A stretch of 64,000 bases of DNA from Erythrobacteraceae bacterium Alg239-R51 (GCA_947331495.1 CAMZOI010000001.1:682001-746000), one strand, 5' to 3'; positions 26,186 to 36,224 are shown, numbered from the stretch's first letter. Notes: a model not told the origin generated them from the letters alone. Made by a program: numbers and translations.

Positions 26186-26707
26186 ATGACCATGTTCTTC
26201 GAAAATGTATGGTTCGACCTCGCCACCCGCGGAATAATCTTGTCTGCTGTGGCACTGATCTGGATCGTTGTTCTGATCCGGGTGAACGGACTGCGCTCGC
26301 TATCGAAAATGACGAATTTCGATTTTGTCATGACCGTTGCGCTAGGCAGCTTGCTAGCAGGCGCCGGACAGGCGACCGGCTGGCAAGGATTCGGGCAGGC
26401 AATGGTTGCAATGGCAGGCCTGTTTATCGTCCAGTTCACGACCGCCCGCCTTCGGAAAGCATCCGACGCATTCGAAACCGTAATGCAGAACGAGCCGGTA
26501 TTCCTGATGCGAAACGGAGAGTTTCTCGAAGATGCGCTCGCATCTACTCGGGTGGCGCGAAGCGATCTGGTTGCCAAACTGCGCGAAGCGAACGTTTTGG
26601 AGTTGTCAAAAGTTCGTGCGGTAGTGCTGGAAACCACCGGCGACGTGTCGGTACTTCACGGAGATAGTCTGGAAGAAATTCTCATTGAGAACGTCAGGAA
26701 GATCTGA
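26186..26707 (+). CDS. DUF421 (YetF-like) membrane protein
   Basis: 173 residues: an N-terminal part with three predicted membrane helices (about 12-30, 42-62, 68-85), then a soluble domain with the family pattern EPVFLMRNGEFLEDALASTRVARSDLVAKLREANVLELSKVRAVVLE. DUF421/YetF proteins are widespread and poorly understood; some are linked to sporulation or stress in Bacillus. It follows the radical SAM gene by 39 bp, so it may belong to that transcript. The 3' end overlaps the convergent transporter gene by 14 nt. Confidence 0.88.
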   Translation: MTMFFENVWFDLATRGIILSAVALIWIVVLIRVNGLRSLSKMTNFDFVMTVALGSLLAGAGQATGWQGFGQAMVAMAGLFIVQFTTARLRKASDAFETVMQNEPVFLMRNGEFLEDALASTRVARSDLVAKLREANVLELSKVRAVVLETTGDVSVLHGDSLEEILIENVRKI

Positions 26708-27392
26708 CTGCGCGATTGTCCAGCCAGCGCGCGAGCGCCACGCCTCCTGTAATCAGGAACGGAACGAGCACGATGCTGAGCGTGACCTTGGCGATTACCT
26801 GTCCGATGAGCAGATCGGTGATGTCGAATTCGCCATAGAAGGCGAGTGTCACGAAGATCACCGAGTCAACCGCCTGGCTAAGGGCGGAAGCGATCGCCCC
26901 TCGCACCATCAATGAAACCGTCCCCTCGCTGTGCTGCGAACCGCGCAGCCGTGCAAATATCCATACGTTCAAGAGAAGCGAAACGATGTAGGCGGCGGGG
27001 CCCGCAGCCATGATGCGCGGTGTTTGCGAAAGTACCGTTTCGAACGCGGTCAGATCTTCACCACGGTATTCCACCATTTCGGACGATGCGGGCAAAGACA
27101 GGACCAGCAAGATCAGCGCGGCGGATATGGCCAGAGGAAGAAAACCCAACCATACGAGCCGTCGGGCGATCTTTTCACCATAGAGTTGCGCGATTGTGCT
27201 GGAAATCACAACCAGCAACAGAAAGGAGAAAATTCCCGATTCGACGGCCAGCGACGTAGGCCACAACTGCACTTGCTTGAAGGCCAGCACCCCGGCCAAC
27301 ACGGTCATCCCCCCATAAAGCAGGATGTAGACGAACAGTCCCAACGGCATGGTCGCAGCGGCAGGACGGCGGTCGGCGCTAGAGGCGGTCAT
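26694..27392 (-). CDS. Queuosine precursor transporter (YhhQ/VUT family)
   Basis: Integral membrane protein, 232 residues with about six hydrophobic helices. The family fingerprint is visible in SSTIAQLYGEKIARR, WIFARLRGSQHS and the SQAVDSVIFVTLAFYG segment. Members import preQ0/preQ1 for queuosine synthesis. A shorter start (MPLGLFVYILLYGG, 27350) would remove a 14-residue hydrophilic lead. No queuosine biosynthesis gene is in the window. Divergent from the nucleoside transporter gene, 125 bp between starts. Confidence 0.88.
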   Translation of the reverse strand: MTASSADRRPAAATMPLGLFVYILLYGGMTVLAGVLAFKQVQLWPTSLAVESGIFSFLLLVVISSTIAQLYGEKIARRLVWLGFLPLAISAALILLVLSLPASSEMVEYRGEDLTAFETVLSQTPRIMAAGPAAYIVSLLLNVWIFARLRGSQHSEGTVSLMVRGAIASALSQAVDSVIFVTLAFYGEFDITDLLIGQVIAKVTLSIVLVPFLITGGVALARWLDNRAVRSS

Positions 27393-27517
27393 ACTTCGCT
27401 TTCGTCATTTCGGTGGACGGCAGGAGCGTCGGACGGTCTGGAAATTGACTATACGCGCGTCCCGCGCAAGACAGCGCCGCGATTCATCCGCAACTTGTCC
27501 CATGCGAAGGACACCGA

Positions 27518-28837
27518 ATGCCGCCACTCCTGATCAACCTTGTCGGCATTCTGGCGATTCTCTTGCTCGCATTCCTGTTGTCGACGGGCAAGAAGCGGAT
27601 AAGGCTTCGCGTAGTCGGTGCAGCGTTCGCCCTACAGGCCGTTATGGCTTTTCTGGTGCTTGCGACCAGTGGTGGGCGTCAGGTCATCCAGGCCATGTCA
27701 AACGGCGTCGCAGCTTTGCTATCCTACGCCGACCAGGGCACCCAGTTTCTGTTTGGCCCCAACGAAACGAACCCCCTGGCCAACACTTTTGCCTTGGGGG
27801 CCCTGCCGGTCATCATCTTCTTCGCGGCACTGGTATCGATCCTCTACCACCTCGGCGTCATGCAGCGCATCGTGCGCTGGGTGGGCGGCGCGATCGGCTG
27901 GCTGACGGGCGTATCAAAGGTGGAATCGCTTGGCGCAGCCGCCAATATCTTTGTCGGCCAGTCGGAAAGCCCGCTGGTGGTGCGGCCTTACCTTGCCGCG
28001 CTCGCGCCGAGCAGGCTGTTCACGCTCATGACCGTTGGCATGGCCGGAGTCGCGGGCACGATCCTGGCTGCCTATGCCGGCCTGCTCGGGTCGGATTATC
28101 TTCCGTTCCTGCTTGCTGCTGCGTTCATGTCGGCGCCGGGCGGGATTCTGATGGCGAAGATCATCATGCCGGACGAAACCGAACCTTCGCCCGAAGCGGA
28201 AGGCGAACTTTCGCTGCCCCGCAGACGCATCAGCGGGGAAGGCCCGGCCGCGATTACCGAAGGCGAGAAACCCCACGAGGTGGAGGTCGCCGAGACCTTC
28301 GAGGATGGCGAAAAACCTGCCAATGTTATCGAAGCTGCCGCGCAAGGGGCGCAGACCGGCGTGAAGCTGGCGGTCGCCGTAGGCGCGATGGTTCTGGCAT
28401 TCGTCGCGCTTGTCGCTCTGGCGAACGGTCTGCTCGGCTGGTTGGGCGGCTTGTTCGGCTACGGAGCGTTGAGCTTTCAGATGCTGCTGGGATGGGTGTT
28501 CGCACCCTTCATGTACTTGATCGGTATTCCCTGGGAACAGGCCGGCACGGCCGGGGGCTTGTTCGGCACCAAAATCGTGCTCAACGAATTCGTCGCCTTC
28601 ATCGATCTCGGGGCGTTGGAAACCGGCACTTTGAGCGAACGGAGCCGGGCAATAGTGACCTTCGCGCTCTGCGGATTCGCAAATTTCAGTTCGATCGCGA
28701 TCCAGATGGCGGTCACCGGTGGCTTGGCACCGAACCAGCGGCCCGTTATTGCCAGGCTTGGCTTGCGCGCACTGGCCGCGGGGTCACTGGCCAATTTGAT
28801 GAGCGCCGCACTCGCCGGCCTGTTCCTGCCCTACTGA
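27518..28837 (+). CDS. Concentrative nucleoside transporter (NupC/CNT family)
   Basis: Cation-coupled nucleoside importer of the inner membrane, 439 residues. Conserved CNT segments include [29 protein letters not shown] and [19 protein letters not shown], plus [21 protein letters not shown]. Between the two halves, about residues 222-275 form an unusually long acidic hydrophilic insert ([15 protein letters not shown]..., [17 protein letters not shown]), probably a cytosolic loop. Ten bp separate it from the oxygenase gene downstream, so they are likely co-transcribed. Confidence 0.9.
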   Translation: MPPLLINLVGILAILLLAFLLSTGKKRIRLRVVGAAFALQAVMAFLVLATSGGRQVIQAMSNGVAALLSYADQGTQFLFGPNETNPLANTFALGALPVIIFFAALVSILYHLGVMQRIVRWVGGAIGWLTGVSKVESLGAAANIFVGQSESPLVVRPYLAALAPSRLFTLMTVGMAGVAGTILAAYAGLLGSDYLPFLLAAAFMSAPGGILMAKIIMPDETEPSPEAEGELSLPRRRISGEGPAAITEGEKPHEVEVAETFEDGEKPANVIEAAAQGAQTGVKLAVAVGAMVLAFVALVALANGLLGWLGGLFGYGALSFQMLLGWVFAPFMYLIGIPWEQAGTAGGLFGTKIVLNEFVAFIDLGALETGTLSERSRAIVTFALCGFANFSSIAIQMAVTGGLAPNQRPVIARLGLRALAAGSLANLMSAALAGLFLPY

Positions 28838-28847
28838 GTTTTCTGTT

Positions 28848-29777
28848 ATGTCCGACATCGCCGTTATCTCCATCGCTCGCCCGCTCGAAGAAGTTGCCGA
28901 TGAACTGGGTCGCAGTTTCGAGGAATACGGGTTCGCCGTGATACGCGATCATGGCATCGCTCAGGATCTGATAGATCGCGCAGAGGCGCTCTCGAAGGAA
29001 TTCTTCGCGCTGCCGGACGAAGCGAAGAAAGCGTATCACCTGCCCGGCGGCGGCGGCGCGCGTGGCTACACGCCTTTCGGCACCGAGAAGGCGAAGGACG
29101 CAAACGTTCATGACCTGAAGGAATTCTGGCATGTCGGGCGCGAACTGCCCACCGGACACGTCCTTTCCGAATACATGCCCGCCAACGTCTGGCCCGATGA
29201 GGTCGACGGTTTCCGCGAGATTTTCACCGAGCTATATGGCGCGTTCGAGGAAGCCGGCGCACGTGTGCTGGAAGCGATCGCGTTGCATCTGGGACTGGAC
29301 AGAGATTTTTTTGCTCCGACCGTCCAGGACGGCAATTCGGTGATGCGCCTCTTGCGCTATCCACCGCTCGAGGGTGCGGAGGCCGAAGGAGCGATCCGGG
29401 CGGCAGCGCATGGCGATATCAACACGATCACCCTGCTGCTCGGTGCCGAAGAAGCGGGATTAGAACTGCTCACCAAACAGGGCGAATGGCTGGAGGTGAA
29501 CCCCCCAGAAGGGGCGCTAGTGGTGAATGTCGGGGACATGCTCGACCGGTTGACCAACGGGAAACTGCGCTCGACCACGCACCGGGTCGTCAATCCGACC
29601 GGCGACGCGGCCTATCGGGCACGTTATTCGATGCCGTTCTTTCTGCACTTCCGGCCTGATTACGTCATCGCAACCTTGCCATCTTGCATCGATCCGTCGC
29701 AACCCGGCGATCACCCGGAGCCGATTTCGAGCCACGATTACTTGATGAAGCGCCTGCGCGAAATCAATCTCGCTTGA
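28848..29777 (+). CDS. Isopenicillin N synthase-family 2-oxoglutarate/Fe(II) oxygenase
   Basis: Non-heme iron dioxygenase, 309 residues. The N-terminal DIOX_N half (EEYGFAVIRDHGI) is followed by the jelly-roll with iron ligands His188-x-Asp190 (AAHGDINTITLL) and His245 (LRSTTHRVVNP), and the co-substrate RxS motif (Arg259-Tyr-Ser261, RYSMPFFLHF). The RxS arginine favours a 2-oxoglutarate-dependent enzyme over true isopenicillin N synthase. It sits just behind the nucleoside transporter gene, so oxidation of an imported base or nucleoside is one possibility, not shown by sequence. Confidence 0.9.
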   Translation: MSDIAVISIARPLEEVADELGRSFEEYGFAVIRDHGIAQDLIDRAEALSKEFFALPDEAKKAYHLPGGGGARGYTPFGTEKAKDANVHDLKEFWHVGRELPTGHVLSEYMPANVWPDEVDGFREIFTELYGAFEEAGARVLEAIALHLGLDRDFFAPTVQDGNSVMRLLRYPPLEGAEAEGAIRAAAHGDINTITLLLGAEEAGLELLTKQGEWLEVNPPEGALVVNVGDMLDRLTNGKLRSTTHRVVNPTGDAAYRARYSMPFFLHFRPDYVIATLPSCIDPSQPGDHPEPISSHDYLMKRLREINLA

Positions 29778-29830
29778 GTTTTGCTGCGGTGCAACAAGAT
29801 CACTCGGAAATTCAGCCGGACTTTTCGATA

Positions 29831-29858
29831 TTTTTGCGACGTGGCTTTTTTGCAACGT
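29831..29858. repeat. Direct repeat upstream of the TonB-dependent receptor
   Basis: TTTTTGCGACGT (29831-29842) and TTTTTGCAACGT (29847-29858), 12-mers with one mismatch and a 16-bp period, about 180-200 bp before the receptor start. Could be a regulator site. No plain promoter was identified in the 260-bp gap. Confidence 0.4.
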
Positions 29859-30037
29859 CTGCAAGATATTGAAATTAATACAGCTAATTCGGCACTACGC
29901 AGTTGCAGCAACACAGCCGTCACCACTGTCTTGACTCTGTCACAAAAGCATCGCTTTGCCGAAATGTAGCCAGCCTAGCGGGGTTGGGCATCAAACATGC
30001 ATCGATTTTTTATGACGAGACGAAGGGGTCTTCTCCG

Positions 30038-33000
30038 ATGAAACTCAAGTATCTTTTGGCGGCCAGTGTCGTCAGCCTCAGTGCCGCGACAATGGTCGTG
30101 ACACCAGCAGTCGCACAACAGATTACCTCCGGCATCGAAGGTCGGGTCGAAACCAGTTCCGGGGCGGCTCTTCCTGCCGCGACGGTAACTGTCGTCGACA
30201 CCCGCACGGGCCAGACCCGTACCCTAGATGCCGATCCAGACGGTTCGTTCCGTGTCGGGTCTCTGGTTCCCGGTGGTCCTTACACTGTCACCGCGTCTGC
30301 TCCCGGTTACGAAGGTCAGTCGGTGGAAGACGTTTTCGTCACCGTCTCGGGCAACACGGACTTCACCTTCGAACTCGCCGAAAGCGCGACCGGTGACGTG
30401 ATCGTGGTGACGGGTGCACGCGCAAACGTGCAGCAGCTTGCCGTCGGCCCCGGCTCGGCGTTCGGCGAAGCGACGCTCGACAGTTTCCCCAGCATTACGC
30501 GCGATGTTCGTGACATCATCAGGCTTGATCCGCGGGTTAGCCTCGAGCGTTCAGACGAAGTTGACCGTATCTCATGCCTGGGCGGTAACGATCGCTCGAA
30601 CACCTTTACAGTTGACGGCATTGTCCAGGCGGACACCTTCGGCTTGAACGGCACTCCGTTCGCCGCACGCAACGCGTTGCCGCTCCCCTTTGACGTCATT
30701 CGCGAAACTTCGGTCGAGTTCGCGCCATTCGACGTGGAATATTCCGACTTTACCGGTTGCCTCGTCAATGTCGTCACCAAGTCGGGTCAGAACCAGTTCC
30801 ATGGCTCGGCCTTCTTTGCATATCGCGATGACAGCCTGCGTGGCGAATCGCTTGATGGCGTCGACAATATCGCTTCGCCGTTCGAAGAGAAGCGCTGGGG
30901 TGCGACTCTCGGTGGCCCGATCATTCGTGACAGACTGTTCTTCTACGCCGGCTACGAAGAAACCGACCTGGGTGATGCCAACGAATTTGGCCCTGCCGGC
31001 GGCGGCTTCGCCAACGAGGCGGACTTCGTTACCCAGGAACAGTTCAATCGCTTCGCGGATATCGCCCAGCGCGTGTACGGTCAGGACGTCGGCGGATACC
31101 CCGTGACCTTGCCGGAATCGAGTGTCCGCTATTTCGGTCGTCTCGATGCCTACATTAACGATGACCACCGCCTGGAAGCGACCTATCAGCGTCTCGAAGA
31201 AACGAATGTCGAACCCGACTTCGGTGGCCAGGAACTCGGCGGACTGAACAGCTTCGAGGACGAAGGCACGGAATCCGATTATTATTCGGTACGCCTGTAT
31301 TCCGATTGGTCGGACAAGGTTTCGACGGAACTGCGTCTGAGCCGTGCCGAGGTCAGCGATATTCAGGGGCCCTTCGGTTTTGGCGAGGCGCAGTCCGACA
31401 ATCCGACGGTTCGCTTATCGGTGCTCGTGCCGAACGAAACCAGCGGATTGATCCCGGGTGGCCAGAACGGTCTTCTGAGTACCGGACCGGGCATCTTCCG
31501 TTCGGCCAATGCGCTCGAAACCAAGGTTGATCAGGCCAAGTTCCAGATGAATATCGACGCGGGCGATCACCTGTTTAAGATCGGCTCGGAGATCAACGAT
31601 CTCGAAGTGTTCAACTTGTTCGCAATCAACGCCACCGGCACCCTTTTCTTCGCCAGCCTGGACGATTTTGCTGCCGGACGCGTGGCCCCCGGGGAATTCT
31701 CCAGCGTGTTCGCCGGCGCCGATGACCTTGCCGATGGTGAGCTTGGTGGTGGCGATATTTCGGCCACTCCGACAGGCGACATCAACGAGGCTGCGGCGAC
31801 TTTCGGTCGCCAGATATATTCATTCTATCTGCAGGACGAATGGCAGGCGACCAGCCAGCTGAGCATCACTGCCGGCCTGCGATGGCAGCTTTATGCCGGC
31901 GACGCACCGCGCGCAAATCCGCAATTCGCGGCTCGCTACGGTTTCACCAACGCCAACAGCTTCGGCAAGATATCCCCGGTGATCCTGCCTCGCCTTGCAG
32001 CAACTTACGAATTCGACAATGACGGGTTCTTCTACGGTTCGCGGGTGACCGGCGGCGTCGGCGTTTTCTCCGGTGGCGATCCGATCGTGTATTTCTCGAA
32101 CGCTTTTTCCAACAACGGTTTCTCGACCGGTCAGGAAGATACGTTCGGGCCGTGCGACGATATCACCAATGACGACGGCTCCATCACGGTCGTGCAGGAC
32201 GGGCAGTTCACCGGCTTCCCGCAATGCGCAATTACTGCGGCTTCGGCAGAGGCAGCGGCCGGCCTGTCGGATACGCAGTCGACTGACCCGACGTTCGATG
32301 TGCCGACCGTAATTCGCGCCAATCTTGGCTTCCAGACCGACTTCGGCACTGGAACGGGTCTATTTGCAGACTGGCGTCTCAACCTTGACTATATCTACTC
32401 GCGGTTTGAAGACACGTTGAATTTCGTTGACCTTGCCCAGACACCGGATATCCGCGTCAATGGCGGTTTCACGGTGGACGGGCGACCGATCTACGCGGCG
32501 ATCGATCCCACTGCCGATGGCTGTAATGCAAACCTTCGCTTTCCGGGTGGAACACCGCCGGTTTATACCGGAGTGACAGCCGCTTGTTTCAACACCCGTC
32601 GTGACGACGAGATCCAGCTGACCAACGGACCGAGCTATGAGAGTCATATCGCTTCGGTCCTGCTGTCGAAAGATTTCGGCCGCGGTATCCTTACCGAGGG
32701 TGGCGGCGTCGGCTTGCGGCTCGGCTATGCCTTCACCGATTCCGACAACAACCGGAACGTCGGTTCGTCGACGGCGACCTCGTCTTTCGACGTGACGGCG
32801 GCTTTCGATCGGCAGAACCCGGCAGTGTCGACCTCGAACTACGAGACGCGCCACAACTTCACCGCATCGGCCTTCTTCCGCGAGGACTTCTTCGGTGATT
32901 ACGGCACCACGCTGGGCATCTTCTTCCGCGCGGCGGAAGGCCGCCCGTACAGCCTGACCTTCGATGGTGGAGGGGTTTTCAACGATAGCTCGTCCGGCTC

Positions 33001-33466
33001 GGACAACGCGCTGCTCTACATTCCGAGCGGAATCGACGATCCCAACCTATCACCCGACTCCGACCCGACTGCGGTTCAGGCCTTGCTGGATTATCTGAAT
33101 ACTTCGGATGTCGGTAAGCAGTGTTCGTTCGACTTCGGCGAATCGATCGCGCGCAATACTTGCCGGAATCAGTGGTTCTATGATCTGGACCTGCGCCTTA
33201 GCCAGGAGCTTCCGTTCTTGGGGCGCCTGACCGGTATCGCCGACGACAGGGTCGAACTCTTCGCCGATTTCGATAACTTCCTGAACTTCATCGACGACGG
33301 ATCGAACATTCGTCGCGCTCGGGGAGACTTCGTCGATCTGGTTGATGGTGACGTCGACGATCAGGGCCGGTACGTCATAAGCGGGTTCAATCCGGACGAT
33401 GAGGAATTCATCAGCACTTCGAGTTCGATCTGGCGGATCCAGGTTGGCGTTCGCTACGAGTTCTGA
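30038..33466 (+). CDS. Oar-like TonB-dependent receptor
   Basis: Outer-membrane active transporter, 1142 residues. The signal peptide (MKLKYLLAASVVSLSAATMVVTPAVAQQ) is followed by a carboxypeptidase-regulatory/CNA-like beta domain (about 33-110, GIEGRVETSSGAALPAATVTVVD), a TonB-box-like VIVVTGARA, a plug domain, and a long beta-barrel ending with the outer-membrane signature VGVRYEF. This architecture matches the OmpA-type/Oar TonB receptors common in sphingomonads and in Bacteroidota; the substrate is not evident. The ATG has an AGGGG site. A strong terminator follows, and a TonB-like protein is encoded next. Confidence 0.92.
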   Translation: MKLKYLLAASVVSLSAATMVVTPAVAQQITSGIEGRVETSSGAALPAATVTVVDTRTGQTRTLDADPDGSFRVGSLVPGGPYTVTASAPGYEGQSVEDVFVTVSGNTDFTFELAESATGDVIVVTGARANVQQLAVGPGSAFGEATLDSFPSITRDVRDIIRLDPRVSLERSDEVDRISCLGGNDRSNTFTVDGIVQADTFGLNGTPFAARNALPLPFDVIRETSVEFAPFDVEYSDFTGCLVNVVTKSGQNQFHGSAFFAYRDDSLRGESLDGVDNIASPFEEKRWGATLGGPIIRDRLFFYAGYEETDLGDANEFGPAGGGFANEADFVTQEQFNRFADIAQRVYGQDVGGYPVTLPESSVRYFGRLDAYINDDHRLEATYQRLEETNVEPDFGGQELGGLNSFEDEGTESDYYSVRLYSDWSDKVSTELRLSRAEVSDIQGPFGFGEAQSDNPTVRLSVLVPNETSGLIPGGQNGLLSTGPGIFRSANALETKVDQAKFQMNIDAGDHLFKIGSEINDLEVFNLFAINATGTLFFASLDDFAAGRVAPGEFSSVFAGADDLADGELGGGDISATPTGDINEAAATFGRQIYSFYLQDEWQATSQLSITAGLRWQLYAGDAPRANPQFAARYGFTNANSFGKISPVILPRLAATYEFDNDGFFYGSRVTGGVGVFSGGDPIVYFSNAFSNNGFSTGQEDTFGPCDDITNDDGSITVVQDGQFTGFPQCAITAASAEAAAGLSDTQSTDPTFDVPTVIRANLGFQTDFGTGTGLFADWRLNLDYIYSRFEDTLNFVDLAQTPDIRVNGGFTVDGRPIYAAIDPTADGCNANLRFPGGTPPVYTGVTAACFNTRRDDEIQLTNGPSYESHIASVLLSKDFGRGILTEGGGVGLRLGYAFTDSDNNRNVGSSTATSSFDVTAAFDRQNPAVSTSNYETRHNFTASAFFREDFFGDYGTTLGIFFRAAEGRPYSLTFDGGGVFNDSSSGSDNALLYIPSGIDDPNLSPDSDPTAVQALLDYLNTSDVGKQCSFDFGESIARNTCRNQWFYDLDLRLSQELPFLGRLTGIADDRVELFADFDNFLNFIDDGSNIRRARGDFVDLVDGDVDDQGRYVISGFNPDDEEFISTSSSIWRIQVGVRYEF

Positions 33467-33492
33467 TCCGGTTGACGGAAAATTGAGAGAAG

Positions 33493-33523
33493 AGCGGCGG
33501 TCCAGAAGGGCCGTCGCTTTTTT
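33493..33523 (+). terminator. Rho-independent terminator after the TonB-dependent receptor
   Basis: An 11-bp stem AGCGGCGGTCC / GGGCCGTCGCT, fully paired with two G-U pairs and a 4-nt loop, followed by six T. It lies 27 nt after the receptor stop. Confidence 0.9.
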
Positions 33524-33582
33524 CCTTTCGGGCATTTTGGATTGCATGGAACGGGCAGGCCGAACTACCCGTTTCGAACTGC

Positions 33583-34317
33583 ATGGGCGAGCAGACAAAC
33601 CGGTACGCGGCGATCAGGAAGCGGCCTAATCCCTGGGTTATCCTGCTCATCGTCGTCATTCATGTCGTGATATTTTACTTCCTGATTCGTAGCTTGGCGC
33701 CATCAGCTGTTGCCAGCGTGGAGCAAAGCGTCGTGTCCACGTTCAGCGTGACCGTGACTGTTCCCGAAGAGGAACCCGACCCTCCTGCATCCGAACCCGA
33801 GCCTGAAGGCGCGCACGGCGATCCGGGACGCGAGGCTGTTCCGCGGCCCGTTACGGCCCCAACTCCGGCAGTGCGGGTGCAAGAGGACCGGCCGATACCC
33901 AGAGCATCCTCGACCCGAGTGGCCAGTGCATCAGGTTCGAGCGAAGCTGGGACTGGCACCGGTGCGGCCGGTTCTGGTCTGGGCACCGGGAGTGGACGGG
34001 GCGGTAGCGGCCAAGGCGGGGGCGGGGCAATTACCAAACCCGAAATAGTCTCGGGTCGGCTGAACTCGGCCAGAGACTTCCCCATTCCGCCGGGCGGACG
34101 AGAAGCTCGCATCGGGTCGTCGGTGATCGTGAAATTGACTGTTCTGCCCGAAGGACGGGCAACGAATTGCAGTGTCTATCGCCCCAGCTCTTTCCCCGAG
34201 ACCGATGCAGCGGTCTGCCGCCTTGTCGTGGAACGGCTTCGCTTTCGACCGGCGACGAATGCCGCCGGTGAGCCAGTCGCGGCTCCGTTTTATTATCAGC
34301 AGCGCTTCTTCAACTGA
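33583..34317 (+). CDS. TonB-like energy transducer
   Basis: 244 residues with TonB architecture: a short cytosolic tail, one N-terminal membrane helix (about 17-38, NPWVILLIVVIHVVIFYFLI), a Pro/Glu-rich then Gly/Ser-rich periplasmic spacer (about 60-150), and a C-terminal TonB domain (SVIVKLTVLPEGRATNCSVYRPSSFPETDAAVCRL...). It lies directly downstream of the receptor but behind a strong terminator, so it probably has its own promoter. The obvious inference is that it energises this receptor; no ExbB/ExbD genes are nearby. Confidence 0.85.
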   Translation: MGEQTNRYAAIRKRPNPWVILLIVVIHVVIFYFLIRSLAPSAVASVEQSVVSTFSVTVTVPEEEPDPPASEPEPEGAHGDPGREAVPRPVTAPTPAVRVQEDRPIPRASSTRVASASGSSEAGTGTGAAGSGLGTGSGRGGSGQGGGGAITKPEIVSGRLNSARDFPIPPGGREARIGSSVIVKLTVLPEGRATNCSVYRPSSFPETDAAVCRLVVERLRFRPATNAAGEPVAAPFYYQQRFFN

Positions 34318-34372
34318 CTTGTAACGCTTTCGCGTCTAGAGTGACATTTCGCAGACGGACGGGACATTTCCC

Positions 34373-35410
34373 TTGAGTAACGACGGTAAAATCCATCCGG
34401 TTGTCCTCTGCGGGGGAAGCGGTACGCGGCTTTGGCCGCTAAGCCGCAAGGACAGGCCCAAGCCATTCCGGAAGCTTTTGGGCGACCGCACGCTGTTTCA
34501 GCAAACGCTAGCGCGGGTTGCGGACCGGTGCCGGTTCGAACCCCCAACCATAATCGCCGGATCGGCCCACGCGCCTCTTGTCGACGAACAGCTCGGTAGT
34601 CTAAATGCCTCGGTCATTGTCGAGCCTTGTGCACGCAACACCGCGCCGGCCATAGCACTTGCAGCGCAGCGCCTGCCGCGCGATGCGGTAATGCTGGTGT
34701 GCCCCAGCGATCACGCCATTCAGGACAACGAAGCGTTTCTTGCCGGAGTTGCAAAAGCGCAGACGCTCGCGCGGGATGCCAGGCTGGTAGCTTTCGGTAT
34801 CACACCCACGCAGCCGGAAACGGGGTATGGTTATATCGAGGTGGGTGAGTCATCGGGAGGCGGGAACATGGTGGCTCGCTTCGTGGAAAAGCCGGATATC
34901 GATCGAGCGCGAGAATTCCTGGCAAGCGGCAATTTCGTATGGAACGGCGGCATTTTCGTTTTCCGTGCGGGCGATTTTCTCGATGAACTCGCTCGCTACC
35001 GACCTGTAATGGCCAGTCAGGCCGAACAGGCGGTGGTTCGAGGTGACATCGATTCCATGCATCATTTTCATCCAGAACCCACAACTTTCGCGGCAATCGA
35101 GGGCGAATCCATCGACTTTGCGATCATGGAGAACACGGACCGCGCTGCCGTTGTCGCAGCGGACATGGGGTGGTCGGATATCGGTGATTGGAGCGCTTTG
35201 TTCGCGGCAAGAAAAGCCGCACGAATATCCACCAAAGCCAAGCTGGATCTCGTGGCCGCTTCGAATGTCGACGCGTTCAGCGACGGCCCGCGGATATCAG
35301 TGGTCGGGGTTTCCGATATTCTGGTTGTAGTCGACGGAGACGAAGTGCTGGTTACTTCGCGCGAGGCAGCGCAGAAGGTCGGGCAATTGCCGGGAGCCAG
35401 CAAACAATGA
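34373..35410 (+). CDS. manC: Mannose-1-phosphate guanylyltransferase
   Basis: Makes GDP-mannose from GTP and mannose-1-phosphate. The product is 345 residues: nucleotidyltransferase start VVLCGGSGTRLWPLSRKDRPKPF, TIIAGSAHAPLV, the catalytic-region FVEKPD and GWSDIGDWSAL near the end. It lacks the fused isomerase domain seen in long ManC/AlgA. The start appears to be TTG at 34373, with GGGACA upstream; no ATG or GTG lies at a suitable place. The stop overlaps the isomerase start (ATGA). Confidence 0.9.
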   Translation: MSNDGKIHPVVLCGGSGTRLWPLSRKDRPKPFRKLLGDRTLFQQTLARVADRCRFEPPTIIAGSAHAPLVDEQLGSLNASVIVEPCARNTAPAIALAAQRLPRDAVMLVCPSDHAIQDNEAFLAGVAKAQTLARDARLVAFGITPTQPETGYGYIEVGESSGGGNMVARFVEKPDIDRAREFLASGNFVWNGGIFVFRAGDFLDELARYRPVMASQAEQAVVRGDIDSMHHFHPEPTTFAAIEGESIDFAIMENTDRAAVVAADMGWSDIGDWSALFAARKAARISTKAKLDLVAASNVDAFSDGPRISVVGVSDILVVVDGDEVLVTSREAAQKVGQLPGASKQ

Positions 35411-36216
35411 GCGGCGGGATCTTGCCTGTCAGACGTATCGCTAAACCATGGGGCCGAACGGAGTTGCCGGCACCCTTTGCAAGTAATGCGAACGATCGCA
35501 TTGGCGAGATCTGGTTCGAGCCGCCGCCCGAACTGGATACGCTGCTCGCCAAATATCTTTTCACCAGCGAAAAGCTCTCGGTCCAGGTCCATCCATCGGA
35601 TAATCAAGTTCAGAACGAATGCGGCAAGGACGAATGCTGGCTAATTCTCGAGGCCGAGCCGGGCGCCAGCGTAGCTGCGGGTTTTGTAGAGCCAACGTCC
35701 CGCGAACAAATGCGGTCGACAGCCTCGAACGGTACGATCGAGAACTTGCTCTCGTGGCACGAAGTAACCCGCGGTGACTTCATCTATATTCCGGCCGGAA
35801 CAGTTCACGCGATCGGACCCGGAATCGCGCTGGTAGAGATTCAGCAAAACTGCGACACGACCTACCGACTGTTCGATTATGGGCGACCGCGCGACCTACA
35901 TCTCGACGAGGCGATCGGCGTCGCCCGAGGGGAACCGCATCCGGCGGCTCATCGCCGCCGGGTCGGAACAGGCGCGGGGGAAATTCTTCTCGACGGGCCG
36001 TACTTTCGGGTGGGGCATTGCCAGGGGGCACCAGGCGAGGAGCTGACCGAGAAATTTACGGGCCCTTGCCTGATCATGTCGCTGGAGGGTGACGCGACTA
36101 TTGCCGGATCCCGAGTTGATGCCGGATGTGCCGGTTGGGTCTCCCAGCTATCGGATGCGACCTTCGCTGGAGACGGTCGGTTTTTGTTCGCGTCTTCGGT
36201 CAATGGCCAAGACTGA
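35407..36216 (+). CDS. manA: Mannose-6-phosphate isomerase, class I
   Basis: Zinc enzyme interconverting fructose-6-P and mannose-6-P, 269 residues. Visible motifs are the metal site KLSVQVHPSDNQ and ECWLILEAEPGA, then YIPAGTVHAIGPGIALVEIQQNCDTTYRLFDYGRPR. It is translationally coupled to manC by a 4-nt overlap, so the two form a GDP-mannose module. Phosphomannomutase is not in the window. The downstream gene is convergent, 8 bp away. Confidence 0.9.
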   Translation: MSGGILPVRRIAKPWGRTELPAPFASNANDRIGEIWFEPPPELDTLLAKYLFTSEKLSVQVHPSDNQVQNECGKDECWLILEAEPGASVAAGFVEPTSREQMRSTASNGTIENLLSWHEVTRGDFIYIPAGTVHAIGPGIALVEIQQNCDTTYRLFDYGRPRDLHLDEAIGVARGEPHPAAHRRRVGTGAGEILLDGPYFRVGHCQGAPGEELTEKFTGPCLIMSLEGDATIAGSRVDAGCAGWVSQLSDATFAGDGRFLFASSVNGQD

Positions 36217-36224
36217 TAAAGCTT

